Shown one piece after another: positions 43,455 to 52,724 of a DNA stretch of 64,000 nt. The stretch is from contig NZ_SNYH01000002.1 of the NCBI RefSeq assembly GCF_004363005.1, forward strand, positions 1-64,000, in the 5' to 3' direction. A program made the position numbers and the translations under genes. Under the pieces are notes generated by a model. That model was not told where the DNA came from. It was given only the letters and a program-made list of their open reading frames with translations, and did no database searches. This DNA is from Tenacibaculum caenipelagi. Its GTDB lineage: Bacteria; Bacteroidota; Bacteroidia; Flavobacteriales; Flavobacteriaceae. Every line of letters begins with the position of its first letter. Within the stretch, counting starts at the first letter, position 1.

Positions 43455-44195
43455 TTATTTTAATGTTTTAAAGTAAGGTACATACAGTGCTAACTCTGAT
43501 TTAATCATAGCAGTTACCCCATCACCTGTAATGGTTGCTCCTGCAATAGCATCTACCTCATTATCATTTTTATCTTGATTTTTTGGATCTCCATTTCCTT
43601 TAGCAACTGTAATTCCTTTAAAAGAACCATTGCTCATTAAATCTTCTCCTGCAAAATCATCCATAAAGAAACGTTGCTTAATGTTAGCTCCCAAACCTGG
43701 AGTTTCTCCCTTATGATCAAAGAATACTCCTTGAACTACCATGTTTTTATCCATAGCAACATATCCCCATATAGCATCCCAAAGACCTTTACCTCTAATA
43801 GGAGTGATGTAAAAAGTTTTACCTTCTTTCTCTCCTATAAACAATGGTAATTTTCTTGTTTTACCTTCTTTAGCAGCTGTTTGTTCTTTTTTGACATCAA
43901 TTAAATAAGCTTTTTCATCTTCGGTAGTTTTATCTCCTTCGATAACTATTTGCTTTTTGATGTACTTAGCAAACTCTTCTGCTACTTTATCTTTTGAAAC
44001 AAAAATTACACTTGTTTCATCATTTTCGTTTACACCCATAGCATACAAAATATTTTGTTGCTTTTCGATACGTTTATTCGCATCAATTGTTGGGCGAAGT
44101 GATGACGCTGTAAAAGCTAACAACGCACCCACTACTAGTACCATTCCTATAGCGAAAAGTACTGTATATACATTACTATCTGTCTTCTTACTCAT
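43455..44195 (-). CDS. nqrC: Na+-translocating NADH:quinone reductase subunit C
   Basis: A 246-residue subunit with one N-terminal helix (about 10-30) and a periplasmic FMN domain. Covalent FMN attaches to a threonine in the motif AIAGATITGDGVT near residue 222, corresponding to the SGAT motif of Vibrio NqrC. The segment GLGANIKQRFF is also family-typical. It is two bases from both nqrB and nqrD. Confidence 0.96.
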   Translation of the reverse strand: MSKKTDSNVYTVLFAIGMVLVVGALLAFTASSLRPTIDANKRIEKQQNILYAMGVNENDETSVIFVSKDKVAEEFAKYIKKQIVIEGDKTTEDEKAYLIDVKKEQTAAKEGKTRKLPLFIGEKEGKTFYITPIRGKGLWDAIWGYVAMDKNMVVQGVFFDHKGETPGLGANIKQRFFMDDFAGEDLMSNGSFKGITVAKGNGDPKNQDKNDNEVDAIAGATITGDGVTAMIKSELALYVPYFKTLK

Positions 44196-44197
44196 AA

Positions 44198-45403
44198 TTA
44201 GGCAGTTTTAGCTTTTAAACGTTTTAGTCTTCTCTTTACATTTCCTTGTACTACATAGTAGTCAATTGTTGGAGCAAATACATTCATTAATAAGATTGCT
44301 AACATTACTCCTTCTGGATATGCTGGATTGAATACACGAATCATAATCGAGATAAATCCGATTAAGAAACCATAAATCCATTTTCCTTTGTTAGTTTGCG
44401 ATGCTGTTACCGGGTCAGTTGCCATATATACCGCACCAAATGCAAAACCTCCAATTAATAAATGCTTCCAAAACTCTAATTTCATTAATCCATGAAACTT
44501 GCTTGTTTCACCAATCCATCCTAAAGCCACAACTTGGTTAAAGATGAATCCCATTACTAAAGCTCCAATAACTGCAGACACCATAATTCTCCAGCTTCCA
44601 ATCTTTGTAAAGATTAAGAATAAAGCTCCTAATAAGATTAATAATGTTGATGTTTCTCCTACTGAACCTGGGATAAACCCAAAGAACATATCAGAAACCG
44701 AATAGCTTAAAGGTTGTGACTGTGCTAAACTTCCTAAGATAGTTTCTCCTGAAATAGCATCAGCTGTACCAGCAGCTTCAACAGCTCCATGAACCCATAC
44801 TTTATCTCCCGACATCCATGTTGGATATGCGAAGAATAAGAATGCACGAATCGTTAAAGCTGGGTTTAAGATGTTCATTCCTGTACCACCAAATACTTCT
44901 TTACCAATTACAACTCCAAATGCTACAGCTACCGCTAACATCCATAATGGTAAATCTACTGGTACAATTAACGGAACTAGCATTCCTGTTACTAAGTAAC
45001 CTTCTTCTACTTCGTGTCCTTTAATTACAGCGAAGATAAATTCAATTAATAAACCAACTCCATACGATACAATTACTAATGGTAAAATTTTAGTTAAACC
45101 AATTAAGAAATTGTTCATATTCCAAAAGTCTCCACTAAAGAAAGACATTCCTTCAGTAAAACCGTTAATAGCAGCGTTATGTTGATACCCTGCATTGAAC
45201 ATTCCAAAGATTAAACATGGCACTAATGCCATAATTACGATATTCATCGTACGTTTTAAATCATCGGCTGCCTTGATATGAGTTCCTCCATGAGTTGTCT
45301 CATTAGGCAAATATAAAAAGGTGTGGATTGCGTTAAACGCAGGTGCCATCTTAGTACCTTTATATTTCTCTTTTAAATTATGTAAATTTTGTTTCAAGCC
45401 CAT
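44198..45403 (-). CDS. nqrB: Na+-translocating NADH:quinone reductase subunit B
   Basis: A 401-residue polytopic subunit carrying covalent FMN and riboflavin, and part of the sodium path. Helices fill most of the protein. GKEVFGGTGMNILNPALT and LIGGFAFGAVYMATDPVTA are family signatures. The FMN-threonine site reads DAISGETILGS, with SGET in place of the usual SGAT; the acceptor Thr is kept. It is three bases after nqrA. Confidence 0.96.
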   Translation of the reverse strand: MGLKQNLHNLKEKYKGTKMAPAFNAIHTFLYLPNETTHGGTHIKAADDLKRTMNIVIMALVPCLIFGMFNAGYQHNAAINGFTEGMSFFSGDFWNMNNFLIGLTKILPLVIVSYGVGLLIEFIFAVIKGHEVEEGYLVTGMLVPLIVPVDLPLWMLAVAVAFGVVIGKEVFGGTGMNILNPALTIRAFLFFAYPTWMSGDKVWVHGAVEAAGTADAISGETILGSLAQSQPLSYSVSDMFFGFIPGSVGETSTLLILLGALFLIFTKIGSWRIMVSAVIGALVMGFIFNQVVALGWIGETSKFHGLMKLEFWKHLLIGGFAFGAVYMATDPVTASQTNKGKWIYGFLIGFISIMIRVFNPAYPEGVMLAILLMNVFAPTIDYYVVQGNVKRRLKRLKAKTA

Positions 45404-45406
45404 ATC

Positions 45407-46759
45407 TTATCCTAATTCTTCTCTCATTAAATCTAATCCTTCACGAATTATTTTTTGGTGAGGTTGTTTCGATACACAAATAAATTCTGTTAATGCAAAA
45501 TCTTCTGGTGCAATTTCATAAGCTCCTAACCCTTCCATTTCGTCAAGGTCTTTGTACATACAAGCTTTTAATAATTGCATCGGATAGATATCTAATGGAA
45601 ATACTTCTTCATACGAACCAGTTACCACAAATGCTCTGTGCTCACCATTAGTATTTGTATTTAAATCATATTTTTTCTTTGGATTTAACCAAGAGAATGT
45701 CAATGCTCTAGAAGCAGATATCTTGTTAAATACTGGTTTATTCCACCCGAAAAATTCATAATCATCTCCTTCTGGAATCGCAGTAATCAAATTATCATAA
45801 TACCCTAAGAAACCATCTTGAGCAACTTCTAAACCACTTAACACATTTCCACTAATCATACGAGTATTATCAGCATCTAAATTTCCTTTAACAACATCTG
45901 CTATTTGTGCTCCAGCTTTCGCTGTTACATATTGAGGTTTGTTAAACTTAGATCCTGCTAAAGCAACAGTACGTGTAATATTAACCTTACCAGTTAATAA
46001 CAACTCCCCAATTACCACTAAGTCTTGAGGTGTTACCACCCACACAACTTCTCCTTTGTTAATCGGGCTAATCTGTGCAATTTGTGTACTTACGTTACCT
46101 GATGGGTGTGGTCCTGAAACTTTATGTAATTCAACACCTTTTAACTCTTTAAACGGAGATAATGTTGAATTTGCTGCTACAGAAACATGAACTTTACCAG
46201 TAGTTAACTTTGTTAACGCTGTTAAAGCTGCTTGTAACTCAGCTTCTTTACCTTTTAACGCATAATCATAATCAGCTGCTAGCGGTGCACTTGCATAGGC
46301 AGATACAAAAATGGCTTTAGGTGCTTGATTCGGATTTGCAATCACGTCGTAAGGACGTTGTTTTACAAATGGCCAACAACCTGAAGTAAATAAGTGATTT
46401 TTCACTTCTTCACCAGACATTGCATCAACATCTTTTTTACCAAAATCTTTGTATTCCTGCTGTGCATCAGCAGTGATTTTAATTGCTAAAACTTTTCTTC
46501 GTGCTCCACGTACGATTTCTGTAACTTTTCCACTAACTGGGCTTGGAAATAAAATACGCTCATCACTTTTTGAATAAAAAAGTGCTTGACCTGCTTTTAC
46601 TTCTGTACCTTCTTTAGCTAAAATTTTAGGAATAACGCCGTGAAAATCATCTGGCTTTATTGCAAACACACTACCTAATGGAAGTTCGGTAGTTACTTGT
46701 TCTGCCTCGCCAACTAGCTTGATATCCAAGCCTTTCTTAATACGGATGTCTTTTGACAT
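45407..46759 (-). CDS. nqrA: Na+-translocating NADH:quinone reductase subunit A
   Basis: The 450-residue cytoplasmic subunit that binds ubiquinone at the membrane surface. It has no helices or cofactor motif. Family segments include LFPSPVSGKVTEIVRGARRK and GPHPSGNVSTQIAQI. It is the first gene of the six-gene nqrABCDEF operon and starts 35 bases after a -7 element. With ACIII and the aa3 oxidase elsewhere in the window it completes a sodium/proton respiratory chain. Confidence 0.96.
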   Translation of the reverse strand: MSKDIRIKKGLDIKLVGEAEQVTTELPLGSVFAIKPDDFHGVIPKILAKEGTEVKAGQALFYSKSDERILFPSPVSGKVTEIVRGARRKVLAIKITADAQQEYKDFGKKDVDAMSGEEVKNHLFTSGCWPFVKQRPYDVIANPNQAPKAIFVSAYASAPLAADYDYALKGKEAELQAALTALTKLTTGKVHVSVAANSTLSPFKELKGVELHKVSGPHPSGNVSTQIAQISPINKGEVVWVVTPQDLVVIGELLLTGKVNITRTVALAGSKFNKPQYVTAKAGAQIADVVKGNLDADNTRMISGNVLSGLEVAQDGFLGYYDNLITAIPEGDDYEFFGWNKPVFNKISASRALTFSWLNPKKKYDLNTNTNGEHRAFVVTGSYEEVFPLDIYPMQLLKACMYKDLDEMEGLGAYEIAPEDFALTEFICVSKQPHQKIIREGLDLMREELG

Positions 46760-46794
46760 AGTAACTGATTAATTTGATTTTCTTAAAAAACATG

Positions 46795-46802
46795 CAAATT
46801 TA
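46795..46802 (-). promoter_or_regulatory. -7 element of the nqr operon
   Basis: Minus-strand TAAATTTG fits TAnnTTTG, with its last base 35 bases before the nqrA ATG. Confidence 0.6.
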
Positions 46803-46907
46803 AAAATTTTGAAAACCATTGCAGAACAAAACCATTTTTATCTTCAAGAAACAACTTTATTTATATTTATTCTAAATAAAAATCTTAGCATTTGGCTTAT
46901 ATTTTGA

Positions 46908-46915
46908 TACTTTTG
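46908..46915 (+). promoter_or_regulatory. -7 element of the T9SS plug gene
   Basis: TACTTTTG fits TAnnTTTG and ends seven bases before the ATG at 46923. Transcription would begin at or just before the start codon. Confidence 0.7.
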
Positions 46916-46922
46916 TTAAGAT

Positions 46923-48155
46923 ATGACAAAAAAGATTCTTACAATAATCACATACTTACTGTTAGGTTCAGCTTATGCTCAAAACATAAAAACAATACAG
47001 TTACGACCAAAACACAATCCAAATCAGTACGCCCCTATAGTTCGATTGGGTGAAGTTTTAAAACTTTCTTTTGACGATTTAGATGCTGATAGTAAGCAAT
47101 ATCAGTATAAAATCGAACACATGACACATGATTGGAAATCAAGTTCAATGACCAGTAATCAATACATCGAAGGTTTTGAACAAAATGAAATCATCAATTT
47201 TTCAAATTCATTTAACACATTACAACCTTATACTCATTATTCTGTCGAAATTCCAAACCAAAATACCATTATTACAAAAAGTGGTAATTACTTAATTTCT
47301 GTAATAGATCAAAACTATGAAGTAGTTTTTACACGACGTTGTGTTTTTTATGAAGATATAACTACGGTAGGTGTTGCCGTTTTTAGAAGTAGAAATGCAT
47401 CCGCAGCTAACCAACAACAAACTGTCCAATTTTCTATAAATCATCCAGATACACAAATCAACAATCCATCTCAAGAAATTCATGTCACCTTATTTCAAAA
47501 CCACAATTGGAATACCGTTATAAACAACTTACAACCTTTATTTATAAAACCTCAACAATTACTATACAATCACACAGTAGAAACTAATTTTTGGGGCGGA
47601 AATGAATTTTTAAACTTTGATACAAAATACATTAGAAGCAGTAGCTTAAACATTGCTAAAGTTGAACGTAAAAACCTATATCACAGCTATCTTTATACCG
47701 ATGAACCTAGAGCTGATAAAACATACACCTATAATCCTGACATTAATGGTCAATTTGTGATAAGAACTACAGAACGGGATGCTATTAATGAGCAAGCAGA
47801 TACAGAGGCTGATTACTCAATAGTTCATTTTTCATTAGATGCTTTTGAGCCTTATGAAAACAAAAACGTATACGTTTATGGCGCTTTTAACAACTATGAA
47901 TTGTCGGAAAACAATAAAATGACCTACGACTCAAATCAAGAAATATATAAAGCTTCTTTGCCCTTTAAACAGGGTTTTTACAACTATAGCTACGTTACCC
48001 TAGACAACAACAACACCATTGATTTACATGAAGTTGACGGCTCTTTTTATCAAACCGAAAATGAATACACTGTTATTGTTTACTACAAACCTTTTGGTGA
48101 AATTTACGATAGAGTAATAGGTGTAGGTAACGGGTATTTTAACCAAAACAGATAA
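46923..48155 (+). CDS. Type IX secretion system plug protein (DUF5103)
   Basis: A 410-residue exported protein (signal peptide ending GSAYAQ). It matches DUF5103: IKTIQLRPKHNPNQYAPIVR near the start, an Ig-like N-terminal part and a GAFNNYELSENNKM-containing C-terminal domain. In Flavobacterium johnsoniae a protein of this family plugs the SprA translocon of the T9SS from the periplasmic side. It is the first of three plus-strand genes, before apaG and a DUF3667 gene. The leader is very short. Confidence 0.88.
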   Translation: MTKKILTIITYLLLGSAYAQNIKTIQLRPKHNPNQYAPIVRLGEVLKLSFDDLDADSKQYQYKIEHMTHDWKSSSMTSNQYIEGFEQNEIINFSNSFNTLQPYTHYSVEIPNQNTIITKSGNYLISVIDQNYEVVFTRRCVFYEDITTVGVAVFRSRNASAANQQQTVQFSINHPDTQINNPSQEIHVTLFQNHNWNTVINNLQPLFIKPQQLLYNHTVETNFWGGNEFLNFDTKYIRSSSLNIAKVERKNLYHSYLYTDEPRADKTYTYNPDINGQFVIRTTERDAINEQADTEADYSIVHFSLDAFEPYENKNVYVYGAFNNYELSENNKMTYDSNQEIYKASLPFKQGFYNYSYVTLDNNNTIDLHEVDGSFYQTENEYTVIVYYKPFGEIYDRVIGVGNGYFNQNR

Positions 48156-48205
48156 GCCTTACAATAACCATTGACTAAAAACGGAAAAAGAACTATCTTT
48201 ATCCT

Positions 48206-48592
48206 ATGTTTCAGCAAGTAACTAAGGGGATAAAAATTTCAGTAAAAACTACATTTAATGGCACTGTTCATAGAGACTATGAACAGTATTATTCTTTTAG
48301 CTATTATATATCCATCGAAAACAAATCAAAAGATGCTGTGAAGTTGCTAGAACGTTATTGGGTTATATTCGACGCACTTAACAATACAGAATATGTAGAA
48401 GGTGAAGGTGTTGTTGGTGAAACTCCAACTATAAAACCTAACGACACTTACAATTACAAATCAAATTGTTTTTTACTTTCCTCTACAGGTGCAATGGGAG
48501 GACATTATAAAATGATTAACCTCGAAACATCTAAAGAATTTTTAGTAACCATTCCAACATTTCAACTAACAACCACTCCTACTTTAAACTAA
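48206..48592 (+). CDS. apaG: ApaG family protein
   Basis: A 128-residue single-domain beta protein of the ApaG family (fibronectin-III-like fold). Signatures are YYSFSYYISIENKSKDAVKL, LLERYWVIFDALN and SSTGAMGGHYKM. ApaG is linked to cobalt/magnesium homeostasis and Ap4A metabolism in enterics; its role in Bacteroidota is unclear. Its stop overlaps the next ATG by one base (TAATG). Confidence 0.93.
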   Translation: MFQQVTKGIKISVKTTFNGTVHRDYEQYYSFSYYISIENKSKDAVKLLERYWVIFDALNNTEYVEGEGVVGETPTIKPNDTYNYKSNCFLLSSTGAMGGHYKMINLETSKEFLVTIPTFQLTTTPTLN

Positions 48593-49677
48593 TGATTAAA
48601 AAAAATAAGGTTGCAATTATAAAAGATCCTAATTGCTTAAACTGCGGATACCCTTTTTCACACGATGAAAAATTCTGCCCTGAATGCGGACAAAAAAACC
48701 GTGGAAAAAAGATTACACTCGGAAACTTTCTTAAAGAAATTTTTGCTGGATTTCTTTCTTGGGACGCTAAATTTTGGCGAACTCTTATCCCATTACTAAT
48801 AAGACCCGGAAAAGTTTCTAAAGATTATATAGAAGGGAAACGAAGCAGATACACTAATCCTTTTCGATTTTATTTAGCCACCTCTATTATCTTTTTTTTA
48901 ATCATCAATGCAACAAGTAAATATAGTGAGTTTAACAGATTACAAAATGGTGGTGAAAGCGATGATGTTACTTTAATTAAAGCCATTAAAAGTGCAATGG
49001 ATGAGGATATAAAAAAAGATTCTATTAAAACAGATTCCCAAGCAACCAAAACCATACAAAAAGATTCTATTGTAGCTTCACCTAGCCTTGTCACAAAAGA
49101 AAAAAACTCATATTTTGCGTTTGGTAGCAGAAAAGTTAGATTTAAGGAAATGTGTCAGTTTCAAGAAAAGCATCCAAACCTTTCCATTGATAACGCCTTA
49201 GATAGCCTTAAAATAGAAAAAACTTTTTTTAACCGATTCACCTACTCAAGAACACCTTTAATTAACGGTTTTTTAACCGACAAAGGGGTTTTTAAGAAAC
49301 TAACTGACCAATTACTATCATACTCTTCTATATCACTCTTTATATTACTACCCCTATTCACAGTATTTTTAAAACTCTTTTATATTAGAAGAAAATATAC
49401 CTATGTAGAACACTTAGTCTTTGTTTTTCATATCCAAACAGTATTTTTCCTACTCTTTTCTGTCTTTTATATAATTGACTTTTTTAAATCAGCAGATGAT
49501 TTTTTAAATGTATTCCTACTACTCTTCATGATATATCTTTTTATAGCCATGAAAAAGTTTTACCAACAGGGGTACTTTAAAACATTTATAAAATACATGT
49601 TGGCTAACATAGTATTTTTTATTTTAGGAGTATTTGGAGCAATAATAATAGCTCTTTCAGCTTTTGCTTTATACTAG
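48592..49677 (+). CDS. DUF3667 membrane protein with zinc ribbon
   Basis: A 361-residue inner-membrane protein. An N-terminal zinc ribbon (CLNCGYPF...CPECGQ, residues about 15-36) is followed by the DUF3667 core with LIRPGKVSKDYIEGKRSRY. It has a hydrophobic stretch near 98-112 and three or four helices from 240 to the end. The central loop (about 120-215) is polar. Function is unknown. The stop TAG at 49675-49677 overlaps the stop of the convergent gene. Confidence 0.85.
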   Translation: MIKKNKVAIIKDPNCLNCGYPFSHDEKFCPECGQKNRGKKITLGNFLKEIFAGFLSWDAKFWRTLIPLLIRPGKVSKDYIEGKRSRYTNPFRFYLATSIIFFLIINATSKYSEFNRLQNGGESDDVTLIKAIKSAMDEDIKKDSIKTDSQATKTIQKDSIVASPSLVTKEKNSYFAFGSRKVRFKEMCQFQEKHPNLSIDNALDSLKIEKTFFNRFTYSRTPLINGFLTDKGVFKKLTDQLLSYSSISLFILLPLFTVFLKLFYIRRKYTYVEHLVFVFHIQTVFFLLFSVFYIIDFFKSADDFLNVFLLLFMIYLFIAMKKFYQQGYFKTFIKYMLANIVFFILGVFGAIIIALSAFALY

Positions 49678-51002
49678 TTAGACAACTGAAAAAAGAAGTT
49701 TTTTGAAGTGTTTTTAAGCTGAACAGTAGCCTTAACTTCATTGTTCTTAGCTACTGAAAACTGTATAGTATTTATTTTATCTAAATACTTGTTTTGGAAA
49801 GTATACATTCCTCTTTCCTTTTCTTGATATGCTGCTACATCAAACCAAAAAAGAAATTTATTAGTTTCTTCTGCTTCTTTTTTTTCGAATTGGTTTTTTA
49901 CAGAAGTTAACCTCAATACATCTTCTTTACAAGAAACATATGTAGTAAACAAAGGCATCAATGTAAACACCGAATCATTTTCCACTAACTTAATCGCTTG
50001 TTTTTTATTCAAATAACCACACAGCCCTTTCCCTTCTATATCTAAAACTACGTTGGGAGTTATCATATGCTGAATTTGTTTTTTCTCTACTTTATTAAAA
50101 TCATCGTCATACTCATAGCTTACTATAGTATCTGACTTTTCAATAAATGACGACAGATTAAAGTTTAGCGCCCCATTCCATTTACCAGTAATCGAATCTA
50201 ACGACAAACTTGTTAGCTTTTTAAAGCTACTTTTTGCTTTTTCACCTAAGTTATCTACTAATAGATTAGCGTTCAACTTTCCAGAAAGCATAGCAATAGA
50301 ACCTTTGCTTGGAGTTGCATCAAAGGGTAAAAAAGCAGTGCTTTCTTCATTTAATTGACCTCGAAGCATTAACTGACCTTCATCAATTATAATTTCAAAA
50401 AAATCACCTTGAGAAGTAGCTATAGCTATAGGGATTTCTTTGTCTTTAATATTATCAAAAATCGGAGCTTCATTAGAAAAATAATCTTCACTATTTAACG
50501 ACGCTAATAACTCTGGAGAAATCACAGCATCTTTATCCAACTTACACAATACTTGAAAAGTGTTTTCTTTTAAAACACAAACCACCCTGCCTTTAACATA
50601 AAAAGAAGCTCCTTTAATGTTTTGCTCTTTAAAACCTTCTTCTTGTAACGTTTTAACAAAACTCTTTTTAAAAGAAATTTCATTACTTATCAAAAAGCCC
50701 TTAAACTCTTGTTGATTAGTATAAAAAAAGATGCTATTAGGAATTTCTACCTGATCTAATAATGATTCTTTTTTCTCTCTTTTTTTTGTCGATGAGCTTT
50801 CAAAATCTAATTGCGAAAATGGATGTTTTAAAAAACTGCAAAGAATATTGTATTCTATTTCACGTAGATTAACATGTACTACTGTTTCAGCAGAAACTGG
50901 TACTTTATCAATATAAATTACGGTTGGATTATATCTAAAAAACCCAACCGTAACCAAAATACAGCATCCTATTATAAAAATATATGCAACTTTTTTTATC
51001 AT
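49674..51002 (-). CDS. Membrane-anchored envelope protein, paralog of the next gene
   Basis: A 442-residue protein with an N-terminal membrane anchor (about 3-24) and a large extracytoplasmic part of alternating beta strands. I do not recognise a family. A YEYDDDFNKVEKKQ segment (about 300) followed by HMITPNVVLDIEGKG parallels YEYDKDYKRKEVTKTKEEF and IPDFTLMIGSEEE of the gene upstream. The two therefore look like diverged paralogs. It lies five bases after that gene, so the unit is an operon. The stop overlaps the convergent DUF3667 stop by four bases. Confidence 0.75.
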   Translation of the reverse strand: MIKKVAYIFIIGCCILVTVGFFRYNPTVIYIDKVPVSAETVVHVNLREIEYNILCSFLKHPFSQLDFESSSTKKREKKESLLDQVEIPNSIFFYTNQQEFKGFLISNEISFKKSFVKTLQEEGFKEQNIKGASFYVKGRVVCVLKENTFQVLCKLDKDAVISPELLASLNSEDYFSNEAPIFDNIKDKEIPIAIATSQGDFFEIIIDEGQLMLRGQLNEESTAFLPFDATPSKGSIAMLSGKLNANLLVDNLGEKAKSSFKKLTSLSLDSITGKWNGALNFNLSSFIEKSDTIVSYEYDDDFNKVEKKQIQHMITPNVVLDIEGKGLCGYLNKKQAIKLVENDSVFTLMPLFTTYVSCKEDVLRLTSVKNQFEKKEAEETNKFLFWFDVAAYQEKERGMYTFQNKYLDKINTIQFSVAKNNEVKATVQLKNTSKNFFFQLSN

Positions 51003-51007
51003 TCAGC

Positions 51008-52717
51008 TTATTTTGCTACCGAGTTGATAAACTCCAATAATAATTTTAAGGTGTTTTCTTTATTTCCCTGTGTAGAAAGTTTTAGTTCACTAGAAATTGT
51101 ATTTCCTTTCATTCTAGATACTCTAAATACTCCGTCGTTTAAGTTATCTGTTGAAAAACGCATTGCTTCTTTTTCCGATTTACTCATCCAATTATTAGGA
51201 ATTTTATTTAAAACAGCATTCACATCAACAAAAAGCACTGTTGAATTATCTCTAACCAACTTATTGTGTTTTTTAGTATTAAAATTATTATTTCCGCGAA
51301 CAATACTTAACGCATTAGTTTTTGACGTTGTTAAATACAACACATCGTTTTTAACTACTGAATATAAATCAAAAGGTATATCAGACTTTTTAGTTTTAAA
51401 CTTAACTACGTTATTTTCAATTTCTACTGCTTGATGTTTTTCTCCTAACTTAAAAAATTTATTTAACAAATCTTCTTCTTCAGAACCAATCATTAACGTA
51501 AAATCAGGAATAAATTCTTCTTTCGTTTTCGTTACTTCTTTACGCTTATAGTCTTTATCATATTCATAAGTAGTATACTCTACTTCTTCTTTAGAAAAAT
51601 CGTTCAATACTAAAAGAGCATCTCCTGTAATTAACCTTCCTATTGCTTCTTCATCAATAATTAAAGAAAATAAGTCTCCTACAATTTCCATCTCTTCTTT
51701 AAATTTAGGTAAAATACCTCCGTACATTCTGTGTACTAATTCTGGATATTGCTTTAACGTTTCTTCAGTATTTAAAGATACACTCCAAAAAGCTAATGCT
51801 TTATCGTGATCAAAGCTGTTTACTAGGTTACGGCTCATTCTTTTATTGTAAATCTTTTTGAAAGATTTTTTCATCTCAGGACTAACCGACATATCCAATA
51901 AAACTCTTGCATCATTTTTATCAAAAAATAAATTAGCTGTTACTTCTTCAACTCCATAAATATTTTGACTTCCTCCTTCAGCATACATAGGATACAAATA
52001 CTCACCAAAAGACTTAAACAAATCGGTCATTAACATACCGTAATTACGAACCCAAAGTGTTGCCGATGCGTTTTTCTTTTTACTTTTTAGAAACTTATTA
52101 CTTGCAGCAATAGAGTTATCAAAACGCTTATTAAAAACACTTAATACATACTCTTTTGTCCACTCCTTGGTTATTCTCTTTTTAAACGAATAGTTATACT
52201 CTCCTTCTTCTTTCAACTTTTCTAAGCGTTCTTTGTGAGCTGAAAAGTATCCTCTTGACATATCTCCACCCACTATTAAAAGAGAGTTATCATTCCATAT
52301 TTTAAAAGCACTGCGTCCTTCTATATAACTATAGTTATCTTTATTTTGAATTTTTTTCTTGTCTCTTTCACTTAACATCGATTCAAACAACTGCTTGTTG
52401 TTTAACTCAACATACAAGTTATGATACGAAACACTGTCTGTTTTACTAAAAAAGTAATATGCATTCGCTTTAATATTTACTCCTGCATTTGCAACAGACG
52501 ACACTTTATCTTCTTCCCTTTTTCTGTTTAAATCTTTTAATATTTCTTTTCCGATAGCATTCTCATCAATATCAGACACTTTTATTAACTTAAATAAATT
52601 TTCTGCATTTGCAGAAATTAACACATCTATATTACTAGGGATTTTAGTCTCTAATTCTTGAGCTTGCAAAATCGTAAATGTGTTTAAAAACAGTAGTGTA
52701 GCAATAATTTTTTTCAT
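51008..52717 (-). CDS. Exported envelope protein, DUF4836-like
   Basis: A 569-residue exported protein (signal peptide ending LQAQ). The opening LETKIPSNIDVLISANAENL resembles Bacteroidota DUF4836 proteins, but I rate that as tentative. Repeated motifs of the type L-x-V-G-G-D and L-x-L-T-T-S suggest duplicated alpha/beta units. It is seven bases from the lipoprotein gene upstream and five from its paralog downstream. Function is unknown. Confidence 0.75.
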   Translation of the reverse strand: MKKIIATLLFLNTFTILQAQELETKIPSNIDVLISANAENLFKLIKVSDIDENAIGKEILKDLNRKREEDKVSSVANAGVNIKANAYYFFSKTDSVSYHNLYVELNNKQLFESMLSERDKKKIQNKDNYSYIEGRSAFKIWNDNSLLIVGGDMSRGYFSAHKERLEKLKEEGEYNYSFKKRITKEWTKEYVLSVFNKRFDNSIAASNKFLKSKKKNASATLWVRNYGMLMTDLFKSFGEYLYPMYAEGGSQNIYGVEEVTANLFFDKNDARVLLDMSVSPEMKKSFKKIYNKRMSRNLVNSFDHDKALAFWSVSLNTEETLKQYPELVHRMYGGILPKFKEEMEIVGDLFSLIIDEEAIGRLITGDALLVLNDFSKEEVEYTTYEYDKDYKRKEVTKTKEEFIPDFTLMIGSEEEDLLNKFFKLGEKHQAVEIENNVVKFKTKKSDIPFDLYSVVKNDVLYLTTSKTNALSIVRGNNNFNTKKHNKLVRDNSTVLFVDVNAVLNKIPNNWMSKSEKEAMRFSTDNLNDGVFRVSRMKGNTISSELKLSTQGNKENTLKLLLEFINSVAK

Positions 52718-52724
52718 CCTAAGT

